Shown: in pieces, positions 20,228 through 32,964 of the stretch
How positions within the stretch are numbered: position 1 is the stretch's first letter
Layout of the letters: every line of letters starts with the position of its first letter
Assembly (NCBI GenBank): GCA_023630585.1
Contig: CM042548.1
Location: 15,898,527 to 15,962,526, forward strand
Source of the DNA: Cranoglanis bouderius
Lineage: Eukaryota; Chordata; Actinopteri; Siluriformes; Cranoglanididae
DNA length: 64,000 bases
Reading direction: 5' to 3'
The notes under the pieces: generated by a model
The model's database searches: none
Seen by the model: the letters and a program-made list of their open reading frames with translations, nothing else
Told to the model about the DNA's origin: nothing
Position numbers and translations under genes: made by a program

Positions 20228-20464
20228 TTAGGCACCCTATTTTTTTTTTTTTTTAGTACAAACTTTGTTATAGATTATTATTTTATGACTTCTACATTTT
20301 AAAGTCGATGCAAAAAACATTTTAGATTCCCAAACATTAGTTTTCTAGCACAAAATTAAATGTTACAGAAAAATGTTTGTATGTCATTAAAGAAAGCGGC
20401 ATATTACGTAAGAGACACTTTTCAGACAAAAAACACAATGAAGGCTGCTGGGTTTTGCTGCAAA
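20228..20464 (+). mobile_element. Tc1-like terminal fragment, terminus lost in the AT array
   Basis: From 'ttaggcaccctatttt' to 'ggctgctgggttttgctg' this matches the reverse complement of 28455-28701, which ends in a Tc1-type terminus next to TA. Here the outer terminus is replaced by the AT array. Confidence 0.6.
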
Positions 20465-20680
20465 AATAAATGGTAAATGGTCTGCACTTATATAGCGCCT
20501 TTTAACCTTATGCAGTTCACAAAGTGCTTTACACTGTGTATCATTCACCCATTCACTCACACACCAATGGCAGCAGAGCTACCATGCAAGGCACCTGCCT
20601 GCCATCGGGAGCAACTTGGTGTTCAGTGTCTTGCCCAAGGACACTTCGGCACATGTCATGTGGGCCAGGTTCTGCAAGAT
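20465..20680 (-). mobile_element. tRNA-derived SINE, 5'-truncated
   Basis: Read on the minus strand it ends 'gcgctatataagtgcagacc' then 'atttaccattt', the 3' tail of a widespread fish SINE type (AFC-like / V-SINE). The body ('tccttgggcaagacactgaa', 'ccattggtgtgtgagtgaat') also fits. The tRNA-like head with A and B boxes is missing. Confidence 0.75.
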
Positions 20681-21550
20681 GCTCAATAAAACTTACCAGC
20701 TAATTTCCTTATAAAACTGCACAAATTGTATATATGGTTTCTCAAAATCCTGGCATGAGCGTGAGCAGGTCAACCTTCCCTATTAAGCATCTTCACCTTT
20801 CCCAAGGTGCTGGGATTGATAAGTGTATTTAAAGGAAAAGCTGAAAGAATTGTGTATTCACACAGCCTCGACCCCCGACCTACATCACGTGAATGCTCCA
20901 CTTTGGGGCACACGGTGCTAGCGAGAGAAAGACGTGCAAATCTTAAGATCTGCAAAGCGCAGCACTATTTTACACAGGAAATGGAAATGGATCTCTGTCT
21001 GACTTTTCAAAGTCCTGCGGGTCTAATCAATCATCACTTTAAGGTTTGGCATGGAGAGAGGCAGAAGGGAAGTGGAAAAACAATCTGTGCAGTGAGAGAG
21101 GTGTATGAATGGGCTTTTGGGAATGTAGTGTACTCTCACGCATCAGATATCTCAGGTATTCTCACTGCTGCACATCATCAAAATCAGTGAGGACATAATA
21201 AACTGGACACCTTTACAGAACAAAGTCTCCAGAAGAACTGTGGCTTGTGATTTTTTTTTTTCACATGTGGGCAGGAAAAAAAAAAAAGTTTTTAAAAACT
21301 CTGAAATCATAGTGTCAACCGTCATGCACACAGTTACATACTTGGCTGTAATTTCTTAATCAATAACATGTTTTTAATATAATTTTGCTTTGTTTCATAA
21401 TTACATCCTCGTGTGGAGGTACCAGAATATGATACACACTGTACTGCTCCTGCGCTACAAACCGCACTGCCAGTGGAGATTTTGGAAAAGACCCAAGTAT
21501 ACCGTTAAGCAGTAATTCCACCTCATCATCAGTCCAAACATTCTGTACAA
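20681..21550. other. Unique sequence with a 127-codon open frame, not recognised
   Basis: A plus-strand frame at 20807-21190 (127 codons) lacks low-complexity bias but has no domain, signal peptide, membrane segment or obvious splice context that I recognise. It may be chance. The sequence at 21508-21541 is repeated at 23109-23142 on the other side of minisatellite block 2. Confidence 0.35.
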
Positions 21551-21551
21551 A

Positions 21552-22490
21552 TCCTTTTATTGTTGTTTGTCCTGTTTATAGTTTATTGCTGTGTTTGTCA
21601 TATTTACTGTTATGTTGTGTTCATTGTTCCATTTGTCATGTTTATTGTTCCATTTGTTGTGTTTCTTGCTCTGTTTCTCATGTTTACTGTTCTGTTTGTT
21701 GTGTTTATTCTGTTTGTTGTGTTAATTGTTTTGTTTGGCATGTTTATCATTTGTCATGTTTGTTATGGTTCTGTTTGTTGTTTATCTTTTGTTTAGCATG
21801 TTTATTGTTGCTTGTCATGTCATGTTTAATCTGTTTGTTGTGTTTATTTTTTTGTTTAGCACGTTTATTGTCATGTGTATCATTCTGTTTGTCATGTTTA
21901 TTGTTTGTTTTGTTGTTGTTTGTCATGTTTACTGTTATTTTTTGTTGTCTGTCATGTTTATTAATGTTTGTCTCGTTTGTTTTCATTTGTTGTGTCTATT
22001 CTGTTTGTTGTGTTTACTTTTTTGTTTAGCGCATTTACTGTTGTGTGTATTGTTCTATTTGTCATATTTATTGATCTGTTTTGTTGTTGTTTGTCATGTA
22101 TATTAATGTTTGTCTCATTTTTTGTTCTGTTTGTCATGTCTGTTCTGTTTGTTGTATTTGTTTTTTGTTTAGCGCATTTATTATTATGTGTATTGTTCTG
22201 TTCGTCATATTTATTGATCTGTTTTGTTGTTTGTCATGTTTATTGTTCATTTTTTGGTGCTTGTCATGTTTGTTATTGTTTGTCTTGTTCATTGTTTTTG
22301 TTTGTTGTGTCTATTCTGTTTGTTGTGTTTATTGTTTTTTGTTTTGTGCATTCATTGTCATGTGTATCATTTTGTTTTTCATGTTTATTGATCTGTTTTG
22401 TTGTTGTTTGTCATGTTTATTAATGTTTGTCTTGTTTATTCTTTTGTTTGTAGTATCTGTTCTGTTGTGTTTATTTTTTGTTTAGCATAT
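21552..22490 (+). repeat. GTTT-rich minisatellite, block 2, with higher-order units
   Basis: Same 24-26 bp basic unit as block 1. A longer unit of about 150-170 bp recurs with landmark 'tttagcgcatttattgt' near 21853, 22026 and 22169, and diverged near 22345. It is cut at 22490 by a solo LTR and resumes at 22982. Confidence 0.88.
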
Positions 22491-22981
22491 TGTTAGGTCA
22501 CGCCACGACCCTGACTCCATCTCCCAGAAGTCACAGCGGCCTACAAACATGGCCACCACGGACTCCACTTCCCACAACACTCACAGACTGCCACACTCAC
22601 GTTCAAGCCACGACACTGATTCCAAGAATGCACAGCGGCCTACAAACATGGCCGCCACGGACTACACTTCCCACGACACTCCCGCACTCCCACGTTCACA
22701 TTCACAGTCACTTTATTTAAGGACCTTGAGTTTTCACATTCACTGCAAAATATTTGCCCAGTTACGTTGTTTCTGTCAATACCAAGCCTTGATACTCTGG
22801 ACTGTCTATTCTGGTGTTTTTGATCATTGCTCTGTTTCTCGACTTTGGATTATTGCCTTGCCCTTTTGGATACTGTTTGCTGTTCGCACGAACCTGGACT
22901 GTTTATTGATTCTGCCTTAGCCTAGCGATTTAACGTTGCCTGTTCTGATACTTTCGGAGTTTCTGATTCTGTGCTCTAACA
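22491..22981 (+). mobile_element. Solo LTR, same family as 7571 (491 bp)
   Basis: Begins TGTTAGGTCACG and ends TGCTCTAACA. Perfect target duplication CATAT (22486-22490 and 22982-22986). From about 22748 on it matches the central part of the 7571 LTR ('tatttgcccagttacgttgt', 'gactttggattattgcc'). The upstream part differs and holds a tandem duplication of about 105 bp, each copy with 'cagcggcctacaaacatggc'. The AATAAA-bearing segment of the 7571 LTR is deleted. Confidence 0.9.
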
Positions 22982-23090
22982 CATATTTATTGATCTGTTT
23001 TGTTATTGTTTTGTTATGTGCGTTCATTGTTCTTTTTATTGTGTTTATTGTTAAGTTTGTTGTGCTTATTTTTTAGCATGTTCATTTTTC
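22982..23090 (+). repeat. Minisatellite block 2, remainder after the LTR
   Basis: Continues 'tttattgatctgttttgtta' and 'gttcattgttc', the same units as before the LTR. Confidence 0.8.
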
Positions 23091-23928
23091 TTGACCCAAG
23101 TGTAACAGGAAGCAGTAGTTTCACCTTATCATCAGTCCAACATATGAACCATTTTCGCTTTATAACTGTGGGTTGGTTTCCATATTTCTCTTGTCTACCA
23201 CTCAATATGTAGCTTTTAACATGATTCCTAAAGCAATTAACATAAAAGTTCCTGACATGTCATTACCACCTACTGGGGTAGCATCCTCATATGAGCATTT
23301 TCTAATTGTGTTTTGCTTTGTCATGTGTATGGAGATATTTTTTTGAAAAATCTGTGATTGGACAGGAATTTGTTTTCTTTTCAAAAATATCCATATACAT
23401 GTAGATGGGGCCTAAATTTGCCTGACCTCAGCCAAGTCCACACATTGCTGTTAGTTTATCAAAATGTTCCTCCTCATCAAGTCACAGTTACTATGTAGCA
23501 TAATGTTCCATTATTATTTCCAGCAGCTGTCACATCTTGGTACAAAAACCATCAAGCAAGTTATCAAAATAACTCAAACCATGGAAACAAGCTTCACATA
23601 TCAGCTCTGTCCTCAAAACATCGTCTCGACTTTCTAGACTTTTCCTGCTCGCATACATATTGTAAAATCATTAAATCATTTATATCAAATAACCACGTCT
23701 GTCCAATTACAATCCTATTTTCTGTTCAATTAAACCTTCCTAATGATGTCAGACTATGAATTACGATCACATGAATTCCTGACTTTCCATGAAGGGCCAT
23801 GTATTATTTGCGATAGGTTAGAAGGCGACTCATTAAGCAGCTATTGAAGAAATTTCTATGTGGTTAATGAGCTCTATGGGAATGTGTGTGAATGTGGTTT
23901 GTTTTAGAAAAGTGACTGAAAAATTATG

Positions 23929-23931
<3 letters not shown>
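23091..23931. other. Unique sequence, no gene seen
   Basis: Non-coding. 23750-23890 is complex and is a candidate conserved element by texture. Confidence 0.35.

Positions 23932-23992
<61 letters not shown>
23932..23992. repeat. (AT)n microsatellite
   Basis: About 60 bp of uninterrupted AT. Confidence 0.98.
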
Positions 23993-23994
<2 letters not shown>

Positions 23995-24147
23995 CTATGA
24001 AAGAGTTGTTGTTTTTTTTGTTTTTTTTTTTAAATCACAATTCAACAGAGACAGAGCCGAAACACTTTGTGAAATTTTGGCAACTTTTGAACAATCTAAG
24101 CATAACAGAGTTCATTTCAGTTTACTTTTTATAGCAATAAACTAGTA

Positions 24148-24755
24148 GTCCGTCCCAAATCGCACACTTGTGCACTATTCTACACCATTTTATAGTATAA
24201 ATAGTGTGATTAGTGTGTTCACACTGAAAACACCCAAAAGACAAAGTGCACTTTAAGTTCCCGGATGATGCACTCATTCAACCGAAAAAAACGAAGTGTG
24301 GAATGATGGACACTTAATGCACTCACCGGTTGCAGCTTTCCTTACGTAGCGGAAAAAAGAATGTTTACATTGCCAGCACACATAGCCACAACCACAACTT
24401 AATATCTTATACATAATATGTAATACAAAATTTGCTTGCACAGGAGATTACGCCTCCTTCTAATGGTGACTGAGGTCTTGTTGGGCATAAAAGGAAACAT
24501 TAGCATAAACAGTAAAATGTACCAATTAATTTTTGTTATCTGTTTGGTTATTTCGCTAATGCTAGCGCCATTGCATTACGTGCGTTTGATGTAATTTGCC
24601 CTTGACAAGGAAACAGCATATACTTCCGGTTAGTACAATACCGAAAGTGTGCCATTTGAGACGATACTACCCTTCTAAATTTCATACAATAGACGGCAGA
24701 CTGTATAGTGCATAGTATAAGTGTATAGTGTATAGTATGTCATTTGGGACACGAC
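24148..24755. mobile_element. Non-autonomous DNA transposon, superfamily unassigned (about 610 bp)
   Basis: Imperfect inverted ends: 'agtccgtcccaaatcgcac' at the left and, reverse-complemented at the right, 'gtcgtgtcccaaatgacat'. Internal subterminal motifs of 'tatagtataaatagtg' type are found on both sides. Target duplication is unclear, so the superfamily is left open. Confidence 0.55.
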
Positions 24756-26514
24756 TTAGGATTGATGCCATTGTACTTTTTAAAAATAATTATTTTACAG
24801 TTGTCGTATTAAATTCAGCTTAGTTATTTTGAGTTACGTTTTGAAGTGCAAGTTTGATGGGGTTTTTTTGTGCTGCAAAATTGATCATATACATAAATTC
24901 AGTGGTGTGTAAGTTTCATATTCATAACAGTAACTTCTTTTTGATAGATCCTAAAAATTTCAAAGTCTCCAAATGTAGCAGGAAGACCATAGTTGGATGT
25001 AATGAAGTAAAATGACATTTTAGACAAAAATACATCCACATTCAAAAAATACTCATACAAAATAAAATTTATTTAGAAAGCTATATTAGTAACTATAACA
25101 GAGTAAATGTAGCATGTTACTATTTTCCTCCTGTAATAAATCACTTTATTACTAAACAACAATAGGGACAGTTCTGCTCTTTCCTTTTGAATCATTTCCT
25201 GGATGATTCACGGTTGTTGCCTGCCACTAAATTGCTTCACTTTAGACTTCTGAGAGCTTAATATTGCCTGTAGATAAAGAAGTATGTGATTTCCTTTCTA
25301 AAGCATTCACAGCCCTTGGAGGAAAATGGAAAAGCAGTTGTTTCTTATTGTATTTAATAATTCAAAAGCACCAGACACTCCCACTGCTGCGCCTACACAG
25401 TGAGTGAAGATAGAATAATTAACCATTTCTCATTGCATCTGTGACCTTAAAACCCTGTCTGTGAAGATGTTCTGTTTGTTAAAGATCAGTTCCTGAAGTA
25501 AAATACCCTTTTGTCTGGAATCCTATAGGGGGAAAATGAGGGAATGGGACTCAAATAGAAGCCCAGCATTAATCAAGCGGCCCATTCAGACGTCTCAAGG
25601 TTGAATTTATTATTTGAGAAAAGCAGAACAGTGGAACGCTGAATTAGTGTGGGTTGCATAATATTACAGTTTGATTCACATGTTCAACAGGGATATGCAT
25701 GAGTTCAATATCTCAAATTAATCTACAAAAACAGTCTGATCACATTATAACGCATTAAATGCAGTATTGATTTTTCAGCACAGATAAAATATCACCATCT
25801 ATCAAAAAAAAAAGTGTTAGTTTAAACTGTAATCTCTCAGAAATATGCTTTGTAGCAATATTTGAAGCTCAGTCAAACACCTTATATTGAGCAATATACA
25901 GTATATATTGGTATTGAGCCAACCCTAGATTCACAGTGTCTTGTATGGTGTATGTGCCACATGATCTAAATGAATTGATTTTAAAAAGTGTTGTTATTTA
26001 ACAAAGAGAAAGATACAGTTATGATGATGCTTTCATCACCACATCTCCAGCATTGCCCTTTTGTGAGCTTTTAAGCTCTAAATACAAGCTGGAATGTAGA
26101 TATCTTCTACTCACAGGGTATAATACCTGTATTGATCTGCTTGTAGTGGCCTAGTGTGTAACTCTTCCTAGTGTGCAGCAAAGACCACATGCTACTTCCT
26201 GAAGAGACCTTGCAGTCAATGTTGTTGATGTGGGATCAGACATTACACCCTTAAAATATACTTCAATCAGAAAGGGAACTACTGAAGAAATACTATTTCA
26301 GAAATTTGACATTGCTGTGACCTTGACCCTGTTTGGATCAATTCCGAAATCCAATCAGTCCATCTGCTTCAACTACTGATTCAACTACTCGGTCTTGAGA
26401 TGTTGCACTAAGGAGAATCTCGGACGGATTCTCCTGAAACATATGAAATCTGTTCATTAGATTTTGCACACCAAGTCATCTTCAGGTCAAATCAAGAAGT
26501 TGCAATCCCAGATA
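24756..26514. other. Mostly unique sequence
   Basis: No gene seen. 25430-25640 has the texture of a conserved non-coding element. Around 25860-25930 'attgagccaaccctag' resembles the reverse complement of a hAT-type end (TAGGGTTGG), but the partner end was not found. Confidence 0.35.
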
Positions 26515-26620
26515 CAGATACATTCACTCATTTGGCAACTTACAGTTGAGGAGCTATGGGTTAAGGGTCTTGATCAAGGACCCAACAATAATTGGGGTGC
26601 TATTTGTTGGCCTATTGGGG
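26515..26620 (-). mobile_element. SINE fragment (possible)
   Basis: 'ggcaacttacagttgaggag', then 'gggttaagggtcttgatcaa', resemble the reverse of a common fish tRNA-SINE ('cccttaaccctcaactgct'). The tRNA head is absent; short and degenerate. Confidence 0.45.
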
Positions 26621-28454
26621 GGCAGGGGTTGCAGGTGTATGGTGGTAGGGGGTTGTTGGTTACTTGATTTTCATCTAATTTGATCAAATTCCCATGCACT
26701 AGCTAGCTCTCCCCTACCAACTAGGGAAATGAGAAGGCTAGTACACTTCCTCCCAGACGGAGGAATTATAATTCCTCTAATTATAAGGAAAGGGGGAAAC
26801 TTGGGGGAAATTTGCTCCACCTTAATTAGATCCTGATTTACTGTGGACTGCATTTTTCAAATAAGCAAAATAGTACATCTAGCTTAATGAATGTGCAGTT
26901 TGGCATGTTTATACCTAAAGGTGGAAAATACAAGATGGTATCAATGCAAATTGATTCATTTTGCACTGCAATGCAATTTACAAAGCTTAAAAGTCACACT
27001 AGAGATGTTTGCATGCACAAATTAATACGTCTGCAGGGTATGTATTAAATTTGCGGAAGTTAGTTTTCACCAGTTAAAAACAAAATTATTCCATTCCCTA
27101 GGTCTAAATAATGAGACAATGTATTAAGGTAATGGCTTCATATTAACATCACAAATGTTGGTTTCATATTAGAAATTGACCACACATTTGCACCGATGCT
27201 GGCAACAGCATTTAAACAGAGCCTTGTAAAGGAATTTATTCACATTTACCTCATCACCATAATGAAAACCCATGTCTACAGTCTATTAATTTATTCATAA
27301 TGTATTTTTTAAACTTTAAACAAACAAACAAACAAAAAAACTCAACTAACTGCATTTAGTCAGCATTTTACCTAATTTTTCTGATCAAACAAACAAACAA
27401 ACAAACAAAAAAAACTAATAAAAAATCTAAAATAAAAAATAATAATGCTGAAATATTATGCTGTGTAATAACCCCACATCCTTTACTGAAGGGGATTCCA
27501 AATATCAATATTTATGTTCTCAAAACATATTTAAATGCTAATATTATCTTTAGCAGCCGCTTTGTCAAGACGGCATTTTTGCACTGAAATGCACTGATTT
27601 AATCAATGAGGTAAAACTACTCTTTATAAACCCTATCATTTCTCTTAGTCAGTTATATAGATTTTTAAAAATGCCCGACACTCAGAACTATCACCTTTAA
27701 ATAGAAGCAAATCATGTACAGACATGTTGATCAATAATGCCATCGATTTTCACCATTGGAAATTTCCGGGTTAAGCTATGTGGGGAAAAAAAAAATAAAA
27801 ACAAAGATTATCTCTTGTTTGTTCTGTCATTTGGAATGGATTTAGGTCTACTAAGACCCAAATCTTGATAAGATCCAGTTTATAAAATTCATAGGCATTC
27901 ATCATCCTAATTGCTCTAACATTTCGGGTGCGTAGAAAAGAAGCTCATTCGGTATTTTTAGTAAGTGACAATGCAGCAAATCATTAGATGTGATTAATCA
28001 GAGAATACAAGCAGCACACAATAAGAGGAGTCATTTGAAGTGCTCGAAAATAACTGAGCAAAACCTATAATTTATTAGAAGAGCTTGTTACTTACAAGAA
28101 GGCGACAGATAGCACACTCCAACTAGTATGTTTTTTGCCCTTTTAACAAATGTAGCAAAAACAATATATATATATATATATATATCACACATACCTATAA
28201 AACAACATTATTAACCCACTGGCCTTAATCTCTTTGTGGTTTTGAATTTTATTTTAGAAATTGTAAACTTTCTATGGACTGGCTTGGCTTGTCTCCGTAG
28301 GTGGTGCTATCTATGAAATGTTTTAGCTATGATTAAATGTTCTCTTCATAATTCAGCCACAAAAACCCTGTGAGAAATTAGCGTTATAACACATTACATA
28401 AAGATTTTATACTACAGCATTGTTGAATTCTCAAATCTGATTTGAAAAGTTTTG
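26621..28454. other. Unique AT-rich sequence
   Basis: No gene. AAAC runs at about 27318-27338 and 27386-27412, and an (AT) run at 28165-28186. Nothing else recognised. Confidence 0.45.
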
Positions 28455-28701
28455 CACTTGCTTCTTATTTTTTCAGCAAAACCCAGCGGCCTTCATTGTG
28501 TTTTTTTTTTTTTTTTTATCTGAAAAGTGTCTCTTGCATAATATGCTGCTTTCTTTAATGAGATACAAACTAGAAAACTAATGTTTGGGAATCTAAAATG
28601 TTTTTTGTACTGACTTGATAATGTAGAAGTCATAAAATAAAACATCTATAACAAAGTTTGTACTAAAAAAATAGGGTGCCTAATACTTTTGCAGAGGACT
28701 G
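28455..28701 (-). mobile_element. Tc1-like terminal fragment
   Basis: Reverse complement starts CAGTCCTCTGCAAAAGTATT and then 'aggcaccctatttt', a Tc1-type terminus, followed by TA at 28702-28703. The interior matches 20228-20464 in the opposite orientation. No transposase remains. Confidence 0.7.
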
Positions 28702-28703
28702 TA

Positions 28704-29494
28704 TATATCAGTAAATAAACTTTTCAGGGATATAAGACCTGACATTATTGTGGTGAGTGGGTGGAGCTTCATAAATTTGTGAAGTTTTAGTTAATATTGT
28801 GGTTGTGAATGGCTAATTTCACAAAGCAGTGAAATTACCACTTTTCTCTTCAGGTTTAAATATTATTTTATTTTATTTTTTTCACCACAGTCCATGTGAA
28901 TATCAGCATTCTGTCCTGCACGGTGCATGCAATCCAACCCAATATGGCTTGCTCCACTTAATTCTCCTGGAACACTGTACCTGCTCCAGAAGATAATTCA
29001 GAACTCCCGATCTTCCGATGACCCAGTTATGTCATTTCATTTTTCCACTTCTCGTGCAAGCTTATTGATTTTATGTTAACATGACAGTTCAAGAGCTGGC
29101 AGAGTCTCGTTTTTCTTTCTGATATACTTAAGAAAGTGCAGTCATCTGTCAATTGTAGTGACAGAACACAAAACGGGGTCATCATTACTGACGTCCTCGA
29201 GGGCCTCACCAGTCACCTGGGACAACAAGAACGGGAAAGACAACCACATTATGGAGTTTAATACGTGTTCGATCAAAGGGCCTGGGAAGCATTTATTTGC
29301 ATTGTTGTAGAAAAAAAAAAAATCAGGACAATGTGTAAGGACTAAAACATGATGTTGTTTATTGTTATAACAAAATAATCAATGATAGAGAAGAGTGTTT
29401 TGTCTGCATATTTTGTTTTGTCTGCTGGTTTGTAACACACCAAGACAAGGTCCTTGTGTAACATACTTGCCAAAAAACAGATCCCTCCTGTTAC
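28704..29494. other. Unique sequence, no gene seen
   Basis: No coding motif or repeat family recognised; a 60-codon minus frame near 29027-29209 is without features. Confidence 0.45.
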
Positions 29495-29960
29495 CACCAC
29501 AAAGCTGATTATTCATCTATAACAACAAATAACAAAAATCGTTTTATTCTGATTATACCACAGCAAGTTGCCAATGCTAACATTTTTAAAATTAAGAACA
29601 CACTTTTTTCTATTCGTCTATAGATACATTTAATGTTATCAAACATCCATGAACTAAGTAAGTTATCACTGTTACTTCTATTATAGCAGCTACTATATAA
29701 ACTCTCGTTCTCTCACTAGCATTCTCTCTCTCTCTCTCTCTCTCTTGAAGTTAATAAGAAAAAAAGTAGCTTGTCATTTTACAGATAAACCACAAAGTAT
29801 AAACTGATAATAATAATCTCCTTGCAGAAAACTATCCCATATCAAATAAGTTGTAAATCTAGAAACGATGACATATTAGAACGAGCACATTTATATAAAC
29901 TCTTTCAGAGCTGCTGTTATAGAAAATTAATCAACACTTTCTGACCACAGAATCAAGCCA
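29495..29960 (+). repeat. Dispersed family B copy 3
   Basis: Landmarks in order: 'accacaaagctgattattc', 'ataccacagcaagttgcc', 'gatacatttaatgtt', 'cttgaagttaataagaaa' and 'gctgctgttatagaaaatta'. A CT microsatellite (29723-29745) has grown inside. Confidence 0.72.
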
Positions 29961-30800
29961 CTCACTTGAGTGACTTGACGGACTTTGGTATCATCATAAG
30001 GTATATATAGTTCTAGGATTATATTTAGGTTAGCAAGAAAGTACCAAAAGCATGTTTTTTTTTCCTAAGGGATGTCCCATTTTATAACTGAATCACATCT
30101 TTTCAGTCAAAAAAAAGGTTGCTAATTTGACAAGACTATGATGATGTTTTACCACAAAACATAGCTACACAGATCAAACAGGAAGAACAGACTGGAAGCA
30201 AGCATCTTCAGTAACAGTCTTTTCCTGTTCAGGGTTTTGGTGTATCAAGTGCCAATGAAATGAAACTAAGCTAGTGCTTTATAATAGCACAATAAGGCTT
30301 GCCACATAACCATGACATTAATTGCCAGTGAAATTGGAAAATAATTTAGCATTCAGGTTACGCAGTGTACCCTTGCCGAGTTGTTTTAAGGGGCGCCGTG
30401 TGCAGATGAGATGCTCACGAACTTGTCCTCACGCTCCCCGAGGAACCTGAATATTTGATTTTTCATTGACTGCGGCTCTGACACGCAGCTTGGAAAGGTG
30501 AAATCTGTTTTTACTGTCGGACAAACGCTCAGCCGGGATATGAATACGTTAGTGTTGTTGAGGGCACTCTCTGTGTATAACTGGCCCTCACATGACCTTG
30601 AGCCAGGAAAACATGATGCGTCCTTCAAAACAAAACAACAAAAAGCTTCATATTTCATTGATTATTTTGCTACATGTGTATTATTATTGATCCGTCTTCA
30701 CAAAAAAGTCTTCTTTACATGGCCATGAGAAAGGCCATGAGTTAAGACCATGGACTGAAGATTTAATACTGAACAAAAATACAAATAAAAAACTAAATAA
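29961..30800. other. Unique sequence; candidate conserved island at about 30360-30640
   Basis: The island has several CpGs, is open on both strands for 76-90 codons, and has no recognised domain. Candidate regulatory DNA, unverified. Confidence 0.3.
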
Positions 30801-31180
30801 TAGGACTTGCTAGATCAAGTGCTATTTTATAAGCTGCCGAATAATGAGCGTGGAAGCCATTTTGTTCGATTCTTTGATTGTTGTTACTATTTTTTTTTTG
30901 TTTTTTATGTCTATTGCTTCTATGTTACATATTACATTTAACAGCAAGTCTTCAGTCTTTATTTTCTATCCCTGATTTTTTTCACGGCTTAAAGGTAAGT
31001 GCTTGTGTTTTAGATGTTATTTTAAAAAATCTGTCTCAGATGTTTACATTCAAGAATACTCTCGTACACAGATAATTAGTATGATCTGAATGCCATATAC
31101 AATTGAATTAAGGAGGTGCATAACCCAACTCTGAATGTCTATAACTTTCCCCATGTAAATATTGATGTAACTTCTGGACT
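30801..31180 (-). repeat. Dispersed family A copy, inverted
   Basis: Reverse complement carries 'tatttacatggggaaagtta', 'cattcagagttgggttatgc' and, at the other end, 'cagcttataaaatagcactt'. It is the only family A copy on the minus strand that I found. Confidence 0.65.
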
Positions 31181-32964
31181 TGAGTCACAGAATTTGAATA
31201 CAGATCTAAATTTATATCATACTGGTTCAGCTGCAATACTGAGACACTTCTTGCTCTAGATTTGCAGTACTTTCTGCACAATGAGTCACTTTTCTCCACA
31301 GATGACAGCACAGAGTGTAAATTTAAATTAGTTCTCCTCTTGACATTTTCATATCATGGAGCTCTCTTTGTTGTTTTGTTTTTACCTTGAGTGGTTGTTA
31401 GATTGCAGGCGTTATCCGCGAAAATGTGCGGTTTTCGGTTACGGCCGAGTGTTCCAGTGTTAGCTATTCCCCAGGACAGCTGTGGATGATGATGCTCCTC
31501 TCAGAGCAGGAGCCGTCATTATAAATAATCTCAAAATTGCCCTGCACCTGTCACTGTTCACAGAATGCAGAACTTCCCAGGGGGATAATGATACCCTTGG
31601 AAACTGATAAATGTGCCATGCGTAATCACAGGCACACAAGCTCCGGTTCAGTCTGGGAGAAAGGAAAAAAAACATGAGGTGAAGTCAGAGAGCTGGAGAG
31701 AAGGATAGCGTAGGATAGGAAGCACAGTAGGAGACGAGTGAGGTGTGAAAGGCCAGGCAGGCTCCAAACACACCAACACAAAATCTCAGAGGTTATTTTT
31801 TCCCTCCATTGCTCCAGCATCCTCACACCTCTTGCTCCAGCCATTCTGTTAATTTAACCCTTTAGTCTCCTCCACGTGTTGATATTCTAGGAGATTGATC
31901 TCCCATGGCTATTTCACCACCCTAATGCTTGGCCTTTGCCCGCAAGGGTGCACCAAGATTTATGGAAGTCAAGAACCCGGCTAGCTGGATTCACATTAAT
32001 ATTTCATACCTTGCTTTCATCTCGTCCGTGCAATAGGAGGTGGAATTACTGTAGAATTACTGTAGGGCTTTTGACACTGGACTTGTGAGAGTAGCAGAGA
32101 GAGGCAATTGAGGCTTGCTAAACCCAGCGCTGAAAGCAGAAGTTGAATGTGCCAAGATGAATCGGGGAATGGATCGATAACATCCTCTTCAGTTCTGTGG
32201 TTGCTATGAGGATGACGATTTTTTTTTTTTTTTTCAAAACTGGTCTTTCTATTCATTTTAGTGCACAAGTCTGTAATAACCAATAATATTTCAGTGACAT
32301 ATTCAATAAGTGAATATGATTAATGAGGCAAAAAATAACAAAGTTTTATAGACTGTTACATAATATCCTGTAAAAGGCTGGAAGCAGGGGTGCCAGAAGA
32401 AAAATGTTACCTTACACTAATTTAATGTGTACCTGATCTGTACAATAGTACAGTAATCAACACTCTGTAAACACAAAAATTGGACACAGAAATTGAAAAA
32501 AAAAACTGAAAATGGACAATTAAGATTTCCAGCAATTAAAATTTTAAATAAAGTTAGCAATTATAATGCTTTGAATTATTATTGTAAGAAAACCTTGAAG
32601 ACGTACTCCCAAAAAACAAAAATTTACAGAAAGTATTTTTTAGCTGTCTTTTAATCAATTGACATTTTGTAATTTTACATAATTTTACCAAAATAGAATA
32701 ATAAAAATAAGCAAGTAGATTTGAGAAAGGAAAAAGTTTTATTTTGATTTACTGTGTAATCAAATGGCTTATCCATAAATCCATATCCATAAAGCAGTAT
32801 TCATCTTAGGACACTAGCACTAGGTGCTTGGACCCCTACAAACTCAAAACAAAGAGTCGGTTTATGCAGCTGCTTAAGTCAGTGAATTAAAATAACCTTC
32901 TTGTAGTTCATGCTTTCAAAGGTGCCAAATGTTTCTTGAGTAGTAAAATTGGAGACACTGATCG
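31181..32964. other. Unique sequence; candidate conserved island at about 31430-32220
   Basis: No coding domain. The island is complex, with little simple repeat; poly-T at 32219-32234. The rest is AT-rich. Confidence 0.3.

Noticed and set aside
20807..21190. 127-codon frame as a gene
   Set aside because: No recognised motif, no homology remembered and no splice or promoter context; chance frame length in this composition.
21560..22485. Several long open frames rich in Val, Leu, Phe, Cys that look like membrane proteins
   Set aside because: They arise from the GTTT-rich minisatellite, overlap in several frames and follow its period.
25860..25930. hAT-type terminus (reverse of TAGGGTTGG)
   Set aside because: Only one end seen, no target duplication; too weak to list as an element.
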